Positions 49,682-58,168 of a stretch of DNA of 64,000 bases are shown here, in pieces. Numbering within the stretch: position 1 is the stretch's first letter; each line of letters begins with the position of its first letter. A program made the position numbers and the translations under genes. This DNA comes from Candidatus Binatia bacterium (GTDB lineage Bacteria > Desulfobacterota > Binatia > UBA9968 > JAJDTQ01): the NCBI GenBank assembly GCA_022824205.1, contig JAJEAI010000088.1, forward strand, positions 33,230 to 97,229. Direction: 5' to 3'. The notes beneath the pieces were generated by a model that did not search any database, was not told the DNA's origin, and saw nothing but the letters and a program-made list of their open reading frames with translations.

Positions 49682-49748
49682 GATCTACGTCCCCTTTCGA
49701 GCGAAGCTAGAATTAGCCGATCGGTTTGGGTAGCTGGTGCAGGTTCCA

Positions 49749-50360
49749 TCAATCCAGTTCGATGTCCAACTCCTCCAGCAGCGCCGCCGCGTCCGACTTG
49801 AAACCCTCGTCGATGTCCTGATACAGGCTCCTGCCCTTGGTGTCGGCGTCGACGATGAGAGGGCCGAGCCCATCCACCTCCACGATCCACATGGCCTCGG
49901 GCCGGCCCAGTTCGGGCCAGGCGCAGTCGATGACCCGTGTCACCCGCGCGGCGTATTCGTTGTAGTTACCCGCGCATACCAGGTGCACGCAGCCAGCCTT
50001 CTTGCAAAACGCTTCCAGTCCTTCGAGCATGCCCTTGCCGATGATCAGCTTGAGGCCCAGCAGACCGACGGCCTTCTCGATCTTCTCGCGGCCCGCGAGC
50101 CAGCTCGGCATGGGAACCATGGCGATCATCTCGGCGTGGTCCGGCCCTTCTTTCACCAAAGGGCCGCTATGGAACACGGTCTCGGCGCCGAGTTCCTTCA
50201 GGCGTTGGCGGACGCCCTCCCCTTTCTCGGGATCGATCAGGCGATCATAGGTCAGCGACCTGCAGGTGAACAGCCGTCCGCTGATGGTGACCGAGTCGCC
50301 CGCGTCCAGGTCCCGCAGGGCTTCCTCGCTCACCGGACTCGTCAGGTGAAGCGTCTTCAT
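49749..50360 (-). CDS. Class I fumarase / L(+)-tartrate dehydratase beta subunit (C-terminal half)
   Basis: 203 residues from ATG 50360. KTLHLTSPVSEEALRDLDAG, GDSVTISGRLFTCRSLTYDR, AETVFHSGPLVKE and a helix-rich end (WPELGRPEAMWIVEVDGLGP) are the marks of PF05683. Together with the alpha subunit (50688-51611) it forms a [4Fe-4S] hydro-lyase acting on fumarate, tartrate or similar dicarboxylates. A 327-base gap containing repeat C separates the two genes, which are normally adjacent or fused. The neighbouring TctC gene also fits a tricarboxylate or dicarboxylate setting. Confidence 0.9.
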   Translation of the reverse strand: MKTLHLTSPVSEEALRDLDAGDSVTISGRLFTCRSLTYDRLIDPEKGEGVRQRLKELGAETVFHSGPLVKEGPDHAEMIAMVPMPSWLAGREKIEKAVGLLGLKLIIGKGMLEGLEAFCKKAGCVHLVCAGNYNEYAARVTRVIDCAWPELGRPEAMWIVEVDGLGPLIVDADTKGRSLYQDIDEGFKSDAAALLEELDIELD

Positions 50361-50424
50361 GGTATCTCCAGTTCGTCCGCATACGGACCACTGCTCCCGG
50401 CCCACGGACTCCCGCTTCCCAGGG

Positions 50425-50660
50425 TGTGTCGAGACTCACCACATAGAGACGTTACGAATACGTCATTCCCGCGCAAGCGGGAATCCAGGTGGGGTGGGGC
50501 CGGGCAATGAGGTCGCCACACCCCCCTACCCCTGGATTCCCGCTTCCGCGGGAATGACTCGTTGAGGGGCAGCGGATTCCAGAAATCACTGAACAAGATT
50601 GCATTTACGTATCAATGACGATTCGCAACGTCTCTGCCTCAGAAGCTTCGACACAGCCTG
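50425..50660 (-). repeat. Composite palindromic repeat, copy C (inverted relative to A and B)
   Basis: Central hairpin arms 50462-50488 and 50531-50558. The AT-richer flank that lies left of copies A and B is here on the right, as reverse complement (50559-50620). Outer flanks (GTGTCGAGACTCACC at left, GCTTCGACACAGCC at right) form a second, larger inverted repeat. It lies between the beta and alpha subunit genes of the dehydratase and accounts for nearly all of that 327-base gap. Confidence 0.8.
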
Positions 50661-50687
50661 TTCCGCGGGAATGACGGTTCGGGGCTT

Positions 50688-51611
50688 TCACTCCCGCTCC
50701 ATCCAGCTCGACAAGGGGCGTCCCTCGACCCGGCCGTCGGCGTACATGCGCACGGTGGTGCGGCGCATGGCGGCGCATTGGAGGTAGACCGCCACGGGCA
50801 GGGTCGCCATGTGGCAGTAGGCCATCTCCAGGTGGACGTCGAAGGCGGAGGTGGCACCGCCCATGCCCATGGGCCCCAGCTTGAGCCTCAGGATGTCGTC
50901 CATGAGCTGGTTTTCCAGCCGCGCCAGTTCGGGGTCGGGGTTGCGGTCGCTCACGGGCCGCAGGATGGCGGCCTCCTTGGCCATGCGCGTGCAGGTCTCG
51001 AAGGTGCCTCCCAACCCCACGCCTACCAGGTTGGGCGAGCAGGTGGCGCCGAGGCGCACCAGGTTGATGGTGGACTCCACGACGAACTTGCGCACGCCCT
51101 TCTCGCCGGCGGTGGGCGGCAGCACGGTGAACTTGCTGCCCACCAGTTCGGGGCCTCCGCCCACGGCCACGTTGGTGATCTCCAGGTAGTCGGCGCCGGG
51201 CACCACCCGCACCTTGATGTCCGGGCAGCCGGGCCCCTGGTTGGTGTTGGGGTTGTGGCGCGTCAGCGGGTGGACCGCGTTGGGACGCAATGGAATTTCC
51301 GATGTGACCTCGGCGCTCACTTCGCGAAGCGTGCGCTCCAGGGCCTGGTAGCCGCCCTCGATCTCGCCGATCAAGTTCGTTCCCAGGCCGATGTAGTAGG
51401 TCAGCAGGCCCGTGTCCGCGCAAAACGGCATGTTTCGTGCCGAGGCGGTGGCCACGGCGTCCAGGTTCGCCTTGAGGTGCGCCTTGCCGAACTCGCTGGT
51501 CTCCTTGTCGTGCTGCTCCTGCAGGAACGACTTGAAGTCCTCGGGCAGGTCGTACTGATTGCTCTTCCACAACGCGGTGACCGTCCGCGCGATGGCTTCC
51601 TGGCTCAGCAT
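50688..51611 (-). CDS. Class I fumarase / L(+)-tartrate dehydratase alpha subunit (N-terminal half)
   Basis: 307 residues from ATG 51611; an extension to 51716 is not supported. PF05681 blocks: PFCADTGLLTYYIGLG, QGPGCPDIKVRVVPG, GATCSPNLVGVGLGG and GLGPMGMGG-like LKLGPMGMGGATSAF. Three Cys (in FCADTG, GCPDI and ATCSP) are placed to bind the catalytic [4Fe-4S] cluster. Substrate could be fumarate, tartrate or a related diacid; sequence alone does not decide. The beta subunit gene follows beyond repeat C. The TctC gene is divergent, 175 bases away. Confidence 0.9.
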   Translation of the reverse strand: MLSQEAIARTVTALWKSNQYDLPEDFKSFLQEQHDKETSEFGKAHLKANLDAVATASARNMPFCADTGLLTYYIGLGTNLIGEIEGGYQALERTLREVSAEVTSEIPLRPNAVHPLTRHNPNTNQGPGCPDIKVRVVPGADYLEITNVAVGGGPELVGSKFTVLPPTAGEKGVRKFVVESTINLVRLGATCSPNLVGVGLGGTFETCTRMAKEAAILRPVSDRNPDPELARLENQLMDDILRLKLGPMGMGGATSAFDVHLEMAYCHMATLPVAVYLQCAAMRRTTVRMYADGRVEGRPLSSWMERE

Positions 51612-51786
51612 CGTTGGTCCCTTTCCGCCTGCATGCGACAGGCCACTTGCACCTACAACACAGGGACCTGATTGGCAACCGCCGCCCGAGGGCCAACTCT
51701 CCGCCGTTCTTGACAATCCCGATGTCGTCTTGCATTGTGTGGAGCTTCAAACAACGGTGCGGTCCATCAAAGAAGGGAGTCTTACG

Positions 51787-52815
51787 ATGGTGCGGACACT
51801 CATTGCGATAATGACGGCAGGTATCGCGTTGGCGCTCATGTCGGGACCGGCGTGGAGCGTGGCGGATTTCTTCAAGGGCAAGACCATCCGTTTCATCGTG
51901 GGCCACGCCCCCGGCGGAGGATACGACACCTACACCCGGACCGCCGCTCGCCATATCAGCAAACACTTTCCCGGAAACCCCAGGCCGGTGGTCCAGAGCC
52001 TCACCGGCGCGGGTGGACTCATCGCCGGGAACTACATCTACAACAAGACCAAGCCGGACGGGCTTACCGTGGGCGTGTGGAACAACCTGTTCGTCATCCA
52101 CCAGGCCCTGGGCAGCAGAAGGGTCCAGTTCGACGCACGGAAGCTGGGTTGGGTCGGCGCTCCGGTCACCGGGTGGCCGAGTTGTGCGGTGATGGGGTTC
52201 ACCGGGCTCAAGACCTGGGACGACGTGCTCAAATCGGGCAAACCCCTCAAGATGGGATCGGCTGGCGGAACCGGCACCACCCTGCCCACCATCCTCAACC
52301 TGGTGACCGGCAAGGAGGTCTTCGAGATCATTCCGGGATACCGCGGGACCGCCCCCGTGCGGCTGGCCTTGCAGGCGCGAGAGCTGGGCGGCCTCTGCAT
52401 GGCGTTCGAGTCCATGCGGGTCACCGCACGGGCGATGCTCGACGCCGAGGGTGACAACAAGCTGATCCCCATTCTGGTCTACGGGGATCCGCCGGATCCG
52501 GAGGTGCAGAACATCCCGCGAGTGCGTGATCTGGTCAAGGGCAAGGACAACGAAGCGATGCTCAATGCCTGGGGCCTGCAGTACAACTTCCAGCGTCCGT
52601 TGACCCTGCCGCCGGGCACCCCAAAGGAGCGCGTCGCGGCCTGGAGGAATGCCTACACCGCGACCCTCAACGACCCCGCGTTTCTCGCGGACGCGAAGAA
52701 GTCACGGCTGAACATCGTCCACGTATCCGGAGAGCAGATCGACCGCTACGTGGAAACCATGCTCAACATGTCCGCGGAGACCAAGGAACGGCTCAACTGG
52801 ATGCTGCCCAAGTGA
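51787..52815 (+). CDS. Tripartite tricarboxylate transporter substrate-binding protein (TctC/Bug family)
   Basis: 342 residues from ATG 51787, with GAAGGGAG 7 bases upstream. The signal peptide is at residues 1-24 (LIAIMTAGIALALMSGPAWS). TctC marks: KTIRFIVGHAPGGGYDTYTR, VVQSLTGAGGLIAGNYIYN and LPPGTPKERVAAWRNAYTAT. TTT systems carry citrate, aromatic or dicarboxylic acids with TctA and TctB. The fused TctA-TctB gene is at 61606-63672 on the other strand, so this protein may serve it. A TTGACA at 51710-51715 with a weak -10 (CATTGT, 17-base spacer) may be the promoter. A strong hairpin lies after the stop. Confidence 0.9.
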   Translation: MVRTLIAIMTAGIALALMSGPAWSVADFFKGKTIRFIVGHAPGGGYDTYTRTAARHISKHFPGNPRPVVQSLTGAGGLIAGNYIYNKTKPDGLTVGVWNNLFVIHQALGSRRVQFDARKLGWVGAPVTGWPSCAVMGFTGLKTWDDVLKSGKPLKMGSAGGTGTTLPTILNLVTGKEVFEIIPGYRGTAPVRLALQARELGGLCMAFESMRVTARAMLDAEGDNKLIPILVYGDPPDPEVQNIPRVRDLVKGKDNEAMLNAWGLQYNFQRPLTLPPGTPKERVAAWRNAYTATLNDPAFLADAKKSRLNIVHVSGEQIDRYVETMLNMSAETKERLNWMLPK

Positions 52816-52848
52816 GGAGCCACGAATCCGCTCGCGGCTGATGCCGCG

Positions 52849-52885
52849 AACCGCCCCTTTTCGCGGAGACCGGAAAGGGGCGGTT
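52849..52885. terminator. Hairpin between convergent genes
   Basis: Perfect 12-bp stem AACCGCCCCTTT / AAAGGGGCGGTT with a 13-base loop, located 33 bases after the TctC stop and 13 bases after the cyclase stop on the other strand. It probably acts as a bidirectional terminator, although no T-run follows on either strand. Confidence 0.55.
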
Positions 52886-52898
52886 CCGTATCCGGGGT

Positions 52899-53570
52899 CT
52901 ACACCACCGCGACGGCGCGGCACGGCGCGCCGTCGCCGCCTTCGATCTTGATGGGAAAGGCGATCAGGGTGAAGGTGCGTTGCCTTACCTTGTGCAGGTT
53001 GGCCAGGTGCTCGATGAATGGGATGCCCTTGCCCAGAAAGGTCCGGTGCACCGGGAAATCGCCGGGACGCGGCTCCCCCGTCCCTTGCACCTGGTCCTGC
53101 GGCGAGTCCAGCGCCAGCGCCTTGATGCGCTTCGACACCAGCCAGCGCGCCAGCTCGACGGTGATGAAGGGGTTGTCGAAGTAGTAGTTGGGCTCGCCGA
53201 ACATCTTCCGGTTCCACCCCGTATGGAACACCACGATCCTTCCCTTCAAGTCCTGCTCCCGAAAGCCCGGCGAGTTGCGGACATCGTCGATGGTGATGCC
53301 GGTCCTGGGTTTCACCTTCCGGCGCAGGTCGATCTTGACCGCCGGCCCCATGAAGCGCTCCAGCGGCATCTGGTCGATGGTCTTGCCGCCGGGCACGAAG
53401 TGGTACGGGGGGTCGCAATGGGTGCCGGTGTGGATGCTGGCGTGCATCTCGGTGTTGGAACGTCCGTGGGTCTCGTGGGTGTGGATGGGGTGGAACGACA
53501 GGGTCGGATGCCCCGGCACCACGGTAACGTTCGTGGTCAGGGGCAGGCTCAGGTCGACGAGCTTCGGCAT
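52899..53570 (-). CDS. Cyclase family protein (kynurenine formamidase-like metal hydrolase)
   Basis: 223 residues from ATG 53570. The metal motif HTGTHCDPPYH gives His47, His51, Asp53 and His57, the same residue numbers as in the paralogue at 10634-11287. Later blocks are GRIVVFHTGWNRKMFG, ARWLVSKRIKALALDSP and DFPVHRTFLGKGIPF. The enzyme probably hydrolyses an amide or lactone. It is the last gene of a long minus-strand run that includes UbiD and molybdenum hydroxylase genes; 126 bases separate it from the UbiD stop. Confidence 0.88.
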   Translation of the reverse strand: MPKLVDLSLPLTTNVTVVPGHPTLSFHPIHTHETHGRSNTEMHASIHTGTHCDPPYHFVPGGKTIDQMPLERFMGPAVKIDLRRKVKPRTGITIDDVRNSPGFREQDLKGRIVVFHTGWNRKMFGEPNYYFDNPFITVELARWLVSKRIKALALDSPQDQVQGTGEPRPGDFPVHRTFLGKGIPFIEHLANLHKVRQRTFTLIAFPIKIEGGDGAPCRAVAVV

Positions 53571-53696
53571 GGTTGAGTCCTCATTCCCGCCAGTCCACGG
53601 GAGGGTCGAAGGCGTGGACGGGTCCTGAATCCGCCTCGACACGGTTTGTGTCTCAAGCGAAAGAGAGGCGGCCGGCTGCTGGGCATCCGCACATGC

Positions 53697-54968
53697 TCAG
53701 CGGTGTATGATCCTGGGCCGTACGTGGCGGATGTCGTCGATGTCCACGGTGGTGTCGATACCCATCTTGAGGTTGTTCCACCACTCGTCGTCGCAGCCGC
53801 GGCTCACCACCTTCTCGGGTTCCAGGATCCGGTTGCTTACGGCCCACAGCACGTCCGCAGGATCGTCGACGTTCACGTCCTCGTTCACCAGGAAGGCCCG
53901 GTTGATGCACTGGATGCGCAGGTAATCGTCCATGATCTCCCGGGTCCGGTCCGTGGGACCCACCGCCGCCACGACCAGCCTTCCCAAGGCGTAGTCGGGT
54001 ACCGAGTAGCGCTTGATCTCGGGATATTTCCGCTGGATCGCCTCCAGTTCCGGATAGAAACGCACGATGGTGAGCAGGATCTGCTCCCTGGAGTCCACCG
54101 GCAGGATGGTCTGGTACACCGGGTCCTTCCGGTGCGACACCCGCAGGATGTCCAGCGTGGGCTTCTGCTGCGGCCTGGCGTAGCAGCCGGTCCAGTCGCC
54201 GAACGGGCCCTCGGCTTCCAGGTCGGTGGAGACCACCCCCTCGATGACGAACTCGCATCCCGCCGGCACCTGGATGTCCACCGCGTCGCACTGGGCCATG
54301 GCCAGTTCGCCGCGGTGTGCGGGGGCAGCCAGCGCCGTGGCCACCTGGACCTCGTCCACTCCCTCCGGGATGAAGCCCGCGGCCGCGGCCAGCATCTCCG
54401 ACGGCGGCCCCAGGGTGATGGCCACCTCCATGCGCCGGCCCTTGCGGGCGATGCGGTTGTAGTAGAGCCGGTTGTGCACGGACTTGGGGTTGAAGCCCAG
54501 TTTTTTCGGGCCCTTCACCATGTGGCGGATGAAGGAGATGTTGACCCGCCCGGTCTCCGGGTCCTTCATGAACACCACGCCGGAGGTGATGTAGGGAGCG
54601 GCGTCCCGTTCCGAGTACTGGGCCACCGGCAGAATCCCGGTGATGTCCGGGTCGTCGTGCACCACCTCGAAGCAGGGCGCGTCCGCGGTCTCCACCACGG
54701 GCTCGGGATGGGCCACCGCGTGGTCGAAGTGCTGCCACATCCTCGATACATCCACTCCCATTCCCAGGGCGTAGCGCTCCATGCTGCCGTAGAGATTCGC
54801 CAGCACGGGTACGTCGTAGCCGTTGACGCGCTCGAAGAGGATGGCGCGGTTGCCGTTCTTCTCCTCGTCCTGTATCCGCCCGGGCATGGACTCCCGGTCG
54901 ACGGCCTCGCTTACGGTAAAGAGGTTGCCGCGTTCGCGGCACGCGGTGACAAGCTCTCTGATACGCAT
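53697..54968 (-). CDS. UbiD family decarboxylase
   Basis: 423 residues. UbiD blocks seen: NGYDVPVLANLYGSMERYAL, ISFIRHMVKGPKKLG, GRRMEVAITLGPPSEMLAAA, FVIEGVVSTDLEAEGPFGDW and the prFMN-domain end VNEDVNVDDPADVLWAVSNR. It is diverged from the paralogue at 22954-24339 and shorter. The reaction is a prFMN-dependent (de)carboxylation of an aromatic or unsaturated acid. The gene lies 127 bases after the molybdenum hydroxylase large-subunit gene, across a REP-like hairpin. Confidence 0.92.
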   Translation of the reverse strand: MRIRELVTACRERGNLFTVSEAVDRESMPGRIQDEEKNGNRAILFERVNGYDVPVLANLYGSMERYALGMGVDVSRMWQHFDHAVAHPEPVVETADAPCFEVVHDDPDITGILPVAQYSERDAAPYITSGVVFMKDPETGRVNISFIRHMVKGPKKLGFNPKSVHNRLYYNRIARKGRRMEVAITLGPPSEMLAAAAGFIPEGVDEVQVATALAAPAHRGELAMAQCDAVDIQVPAGCEFVIEGVVSTDLEAEGPFGDWTGCYARPQQKPTLDILRVSHRKDPVYQTILPVDSREQILLTIVRFYPELEAIQRKYPEIKRYSVPDYALGRLVVAAVGPTDRTREIMDDYLRIQCINRAFLVNEDVNVDDPADVLWAVSNRILEPEKVVSRGCDDEWWNNLKMGIDTTVDIDDIRHVRPRIIHR

Positions 54969-55050
54969 GCCCTGTTTCCTCCGCTAATGTGGCGTCCGAA
55001 GGGTTTCGGACACGTCGCGTTTGTGGGTCGAATGAGCCTTGGCCTTTCCC

Positions 55051-55090
55051 GTTCGTCCTGAGCGTAGCGAAGCGAAGTCGAAGGACGACG
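55051..55090. repeat. REP-like hairpin
   Basis: TCGTCCT and AGGACGA frame GAGCGTAGCGAAGCGAAGTC. This relates to the element at 46695-46740. It sits in the short gap between the molybdenum hydroxylase large-subunit and UbiD genes. Confidence 0.6.
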
Positions 55091-55095
55091 CCGAT

Positions 55096-57447
55096 TCATC
55101 CCCGGGCCTCCCGCAGCAGCTCCAGGATGCGGCTGGGCGACAGCGGGGTCGAGGTGATCTCGACCCCCAGGGGCTCGATGGCGTCGGCCACGGCGTTCAC
55201 CACCGCGGCGTAGGCGTAGACGCAGCCGCCCTCCCCCATGCCCTTGTACCCGCCGGGGATCTGCGGCGCGGCGGTCTGCAGGTGGCACACGTCGAACGAC
55301 GGCATGTCGGTGGCCGTGGGGATCAGGTAGTCCATGAAGCTCGTGGTCAGGAGTTGACCGTCCTCATCGTAGACCATCTCCTCCAGGAGCGTGCCGCCGA
55401 CCCCTTGAGCGGTGCCCCCCACCACCTGTCCCTCGACGACCATGGGATTGACCTCCACCCCGCAGTCGTGGACGATGGCGTAGCGCAGGAATTTCACGGT
55501 GCCGGTCTCGATGTCCACCTCCACCACCGGGATGTGGATGGAATAGGGCCAAGTGATGCAGAGCCCGCTCATCGGCGCCTTGAAGGACTCGGTGGCCTCG
55601 AGCCCCGCGGGTATCTCGTGCGGCAGGGTCGCCACCTCGGAGTAGGCCACCCGCGCCACCCGGCTCACCGGCAGGCTCTTGCCCGGCACGCCCCGTACCT
55701 GAACCTGCCCCTCGACGATCTCCATGTCCTCCTCGGCCCCCTCCAGCAGGTGGGCGCCCACCCGGCACACCTTCTTCTTGAGCGCCATGCCCGACTCCGC
55801 CACCGCCGGCAGCACCACCGCGCTGAAGCGGGCGGCCCGTGTGCCCGAATCGTAGGGGGTCACCGCGGTGTCCCCTTCCACCACCTCGATGGTGTCGATG
55901 GGAAGTCCGATGGCGTCCGCCGCCACCTGCGCGGCAGTGGTGGCGTGGCTGGTGCCGCAGGCAACGTCGCCGATGAGCACTTTGACGTTGCCGGAGGTGT
56001 CCATGCGCATGGTGACGGTGGCGTAGTCGAGCGTGGGTACGTAGTGCTGGGCCATGGCCGCGGTGTAGGTGTTCCAGCCCGCGCCTTCCACCGCCATGGC
56101 CACGCCGATGCCCATGTAGCGCCCCTCCTCCCGGAGCCGCGCCTGCTCTGCCCGGAGCGCCCCGTAGTCCACCATCTCCAGGGCCTTGTCGAGCCCGGCC
56201 ATGTAGTCGCCGCTGTCGAACTCGTGCCCGGTGACGCACTTGTAGGGCGTTTCCTTGATGACGTTCTGCTTCCGCAGGTCCACCGGGTCACGACTCAGCT
56301 CCCGCGCGATGAGGTCCAGGGAGCGCTCGATGACCAGCGCCCCCATCTGGCTGCCGAAACCCCGGTAGGCGCCGTACGGGCACTTGTTGGTCATCACCGC
56401 GTCGATGTCCACGTGGAACCCCTTCACCATGTAGGGCCCGGGAAGCCACATGCCGGCGCCCAGCGACGGGCCGCTGATGCGGGCGTCAAGGTAGCCGCCG
56501 GCGTTGACGATCTCGTGGGACTTGATGCCCAGGATGGTGCCGTCCCGCTTCATGGGAATCTCCACGTCGTGGGTCTGCTCGCGGGCATGCAGGAACGCCA
56601 TCAGGCTCTCCCGGCGGGTCTCGATCCATTTCACCGGCCGGCGCGTCTTGATGGCCAGCAGGCACAGCGCCACCACCTCCGGCGGCACCTGCAGCTTGTT
56701 GCCAAAGCCGCCGCCCACGTCCGGCGCGATGACCCGGATCTTGAACTCCGGGAAATCCAGGATCTCGGAAAGGTGGGTCTTGAGTATGTGCGGGATCTGC
56801 GTCGAGCAGTGCAGGGTCAGTTCCTGGGTGCCGGTGTTGTACTGGGCGATGCAGCCGCGGGTCTCGATGGGCGTCCCGGTATGGCGGTGCATGCGGTAGC
56901 GCCGCTTGAAGACGAAGTCGGCCTCCCGGTAGGCGGCCTCCATGTCCCCTCCCCGGCGCTCGATGCGCAACCCCACGTTGTTGTCGAGGTTGTCGTGCAG
57001 CTTCGGGGAATCCGGCTTGATGGATTCATCCGGGTTCATCAAGGGCTCCAGCGGCTCGTACTCCACCTCCACCAGCTCGGCCACGTCCTCCGCCGCGTAG
57101 CGGTCCGCCGCCGCCACCAGCGCCACCGGCTCGCCCACGAAGCGCACCCGGTCGTGGGCCAGACAGCGGTAGTCCGGCTTCTTGATAACCGCCGCCTCGC
57201 GGTAGCTGTAGACCGGCATGGGACCCGCCAGCGGGTAGGCTTCCGCCCCGGTGATTGCGTCGATGCCCTTGGGATGCTCCAGCGCCTTCGTCGTGTCCAC
57301 CCCCAACAGCCTGGCGTGGGCGTGTGGGCTGCGAACGAAGGCGGCGTAGAGCATGCCCGGCAGGGTGATGTCGTCCACGTAGGTGCCCGAGCCGGTGACG
57401 TACTTCAGGTCCTCACGCCGCTTGATGCTCTGACCGATCATTGGCAT
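55096..57447 (-). CDS. Xanthine dehydrogenase-family molybdopterin-binding large subunit
   Basis: 783 residues. The N-terminal hammerhead domain (RREDLKYVTGSGTYVDDITL, YAAFVRSPHAHARL) is followed by the molybdenum domain: RHTGTPIETRGCIA, PDVGGGFGNKLQVPPE, KCPYGAYRGFGSQMGALV and GGYKGMGEGGCVYAYAAVVN with the catalytic Glu. With the 2Fe-2S and FAD subunit genes upstream it forms a complete three-subunit molybdenum hydroxylase of the CO dehydrogenase/aldehyde oxidase type. The CoxL active-site Cys motif (AYRCSFR) is not present (AYRGFGS), so CO is not the substrate; an aromatic or heterocyclic acid is more likely. Confidence 0.93.
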   Translation of the reverse strand: MPMIGQSIKRREDLKYVTGSGTYVDDITLPGMLYAAFVRSPHAHARLLGVDTTKALEHPKGIDAITGAEAYPLAGPMPVYSYREAAVIKKPDYRCLAHDRVRFVGEPVALVAAADRYAAEDVAELVEVEYEPLEPLMNPDESIKPDSPKLHDNLDNNVGLRIERRGGDMEAAYREADFVFKRRYRMHRHTGTPIETRGCIAQYNTGTQELTLHCSTQIPHILKTHLSEILDFPEFKIRVIAPDVGGGFGNKLQVPPEVVALCLLAIKTRRPVKWIETRRESLMAFLHAREQTHDVEIPMKRDGTILGIKSHEIVNAGGYLDARISGPSLGAGMWLPGPYMVKGFHVDIDAVMTNKCPYGAYRGFGSQMGALVIERSLDLIARELSRDPVDLRKQNVIKETPYKCVTGHEFDSGDYMAGLDKALEMVDYGALRAEQARLREEGRYMGIGVAMAVEGAGWNTYTAAMAQHYVPTLDYATVTMRMDTSGNVKVLIGDVACGTSHATTAAQVAADAIGLPIDTIEVVEGDTAVTPYDSGTRAARFSAVVLPAVAESGMALKKKVCRVGAHLLEGAEEDMEIVEGQVQVRGVPGKSLPVSRVARVAYSEVATLPHEIPAGLEATESFKAPMSGLCITWPYSIHIPVVEVDIETGTVKFLRYAIVHDCGVEVNPMVVEGQVVGGTAQGVGGTLLEEMVYDEDGQLLTTSFMDYLIPTATDMPSFDVCHLQTAAPQIPGGYKGMGEGGCVYAYAAVVNAVADAIEPLGVEITSTPLSPSRILELLREARG

Positions 57448-57457
57448 GGCGTCATCC

Positions 57458-57940
57458 TCACGCGCCCGCGCTCTTCAGGCGCTCGGCGGCCCACAGCACC
57501 GCCTCCACGATGTTCTGATAACCCGTGCAGCGGCACAGGTTCCCTTCCAGCTCCTGCCGGACCGTCGCTTCGTCGGGGTCCGGATGCCGTTCCAGCAACT
57601 GCAATGCCGACATGATCATGCCCGGGGTGCAGTAGCCGCACTGGAGGCCGTGCTTCTCCCAGAACCCCTCCTGCAGCGGATGGAGCTGGTCCTCGTCCGC
57701 TACCCCCTCGATGGTCGTGATCTCGGCGCCATCGGCCCGTACCGCCAAGAGCGTGCAGGACTTGACGGCCTTGCCGTTGAACATCACGGTGCAGGCGCCG
57801 CAGTTGGTGGAATCGCAGCCGACGTGGGTGCCGGTGAGACCGAGCCGGTCTCGCAGGAAGTGCACCAGCAGCAGACGCGGCTCGACGTTTTCCTCGTAGT
57901 ACTTGCGGCCGTTGACGGTGGCCTGGACGGTCCTTGCCAT
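57458..57940 (-). CDS. Xanthine dehydrogenase-family 2Fe-2S small subunit
   Basis: 160 residues. The plant-type [2Fe-2S] domain binds through Cys42, Cys47, Cys50 and Cys62 (CDSTNCGAC and later SC). The helical second domain binds the other cluster with Cys101, Cys104, Cys136 and Cys138 (CGYCTPGM and CRCTGYQN). It carries electrons from the molybdenum site to FAD. It lies 10 bases upstream of the large-subunit gene and is separated from the FAD-subunit gene by a MITE. Confidence 0.95.
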   Translation of the reverse strand: MARTVQATVNGRKYYEENVEPRLLLVHFLRDRLGLTGTHVGCDSTNCGACTVMFNGKAVKSCTLLAVRADGAEITTIEGVADEDQLHPLQEGFWEKHGLQCGYCTPGMIMSALQLLERHPDPDEATVRQELEGNLCRCTGYQNIVEAVLWAAERLKSAGA

Positions 57941-57964
57941 GAGGGCGTACTCCTTGGTGTCGTC

Positions 57965-58149
57965 TAGTGTGGTGTCTGGTCAATTCGCAGCATAATCTGC
58001 GGGTCTTTTTCGCCGTCTGCTCCGTTCCTCTTCCTCGCGTGGTGCCCGCCACTGGGGCGACCGCGGGTCGCCCCTACGAGTCATCGCGCCTTGCCGACGA
58101 CGAAAAATCCTCCGCATATTATGCTGCGAATTAACCAGACACCACACTA
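57965..58149. mobile_element. MITE-like element, type 2, copy b (185 bp)
   Basis: Terminal repeats TAGTGTGGTGTCTGG (left) and CCAGACACCACACTA (right), with CTAG at both borders. Inner parts ATTCGCAGCATAAT and ATTATGCTGCGAATTAA also pair. It is in opposite orientation to copy a and lacks part of the core. Non-coding. It lies between the FAD and 2Fe-2S subunit genes of the molybdenum hydroxylase and covers most of their 228-base gap. Confidence 0.85.
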
Positions 58150-58168
58150 GTATCTGTGAAGCAGCACA

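Noticed and set aside
55039..57615. 858-codon open frame on the plus strand opposite the molybdenum hydroxylase genes
   Set aside because: High-GC antisense frames lack stops by codon bias. The translation is Arg/His/Pro/Gly-rich with no domain, while the minus strand has clear family motifs.
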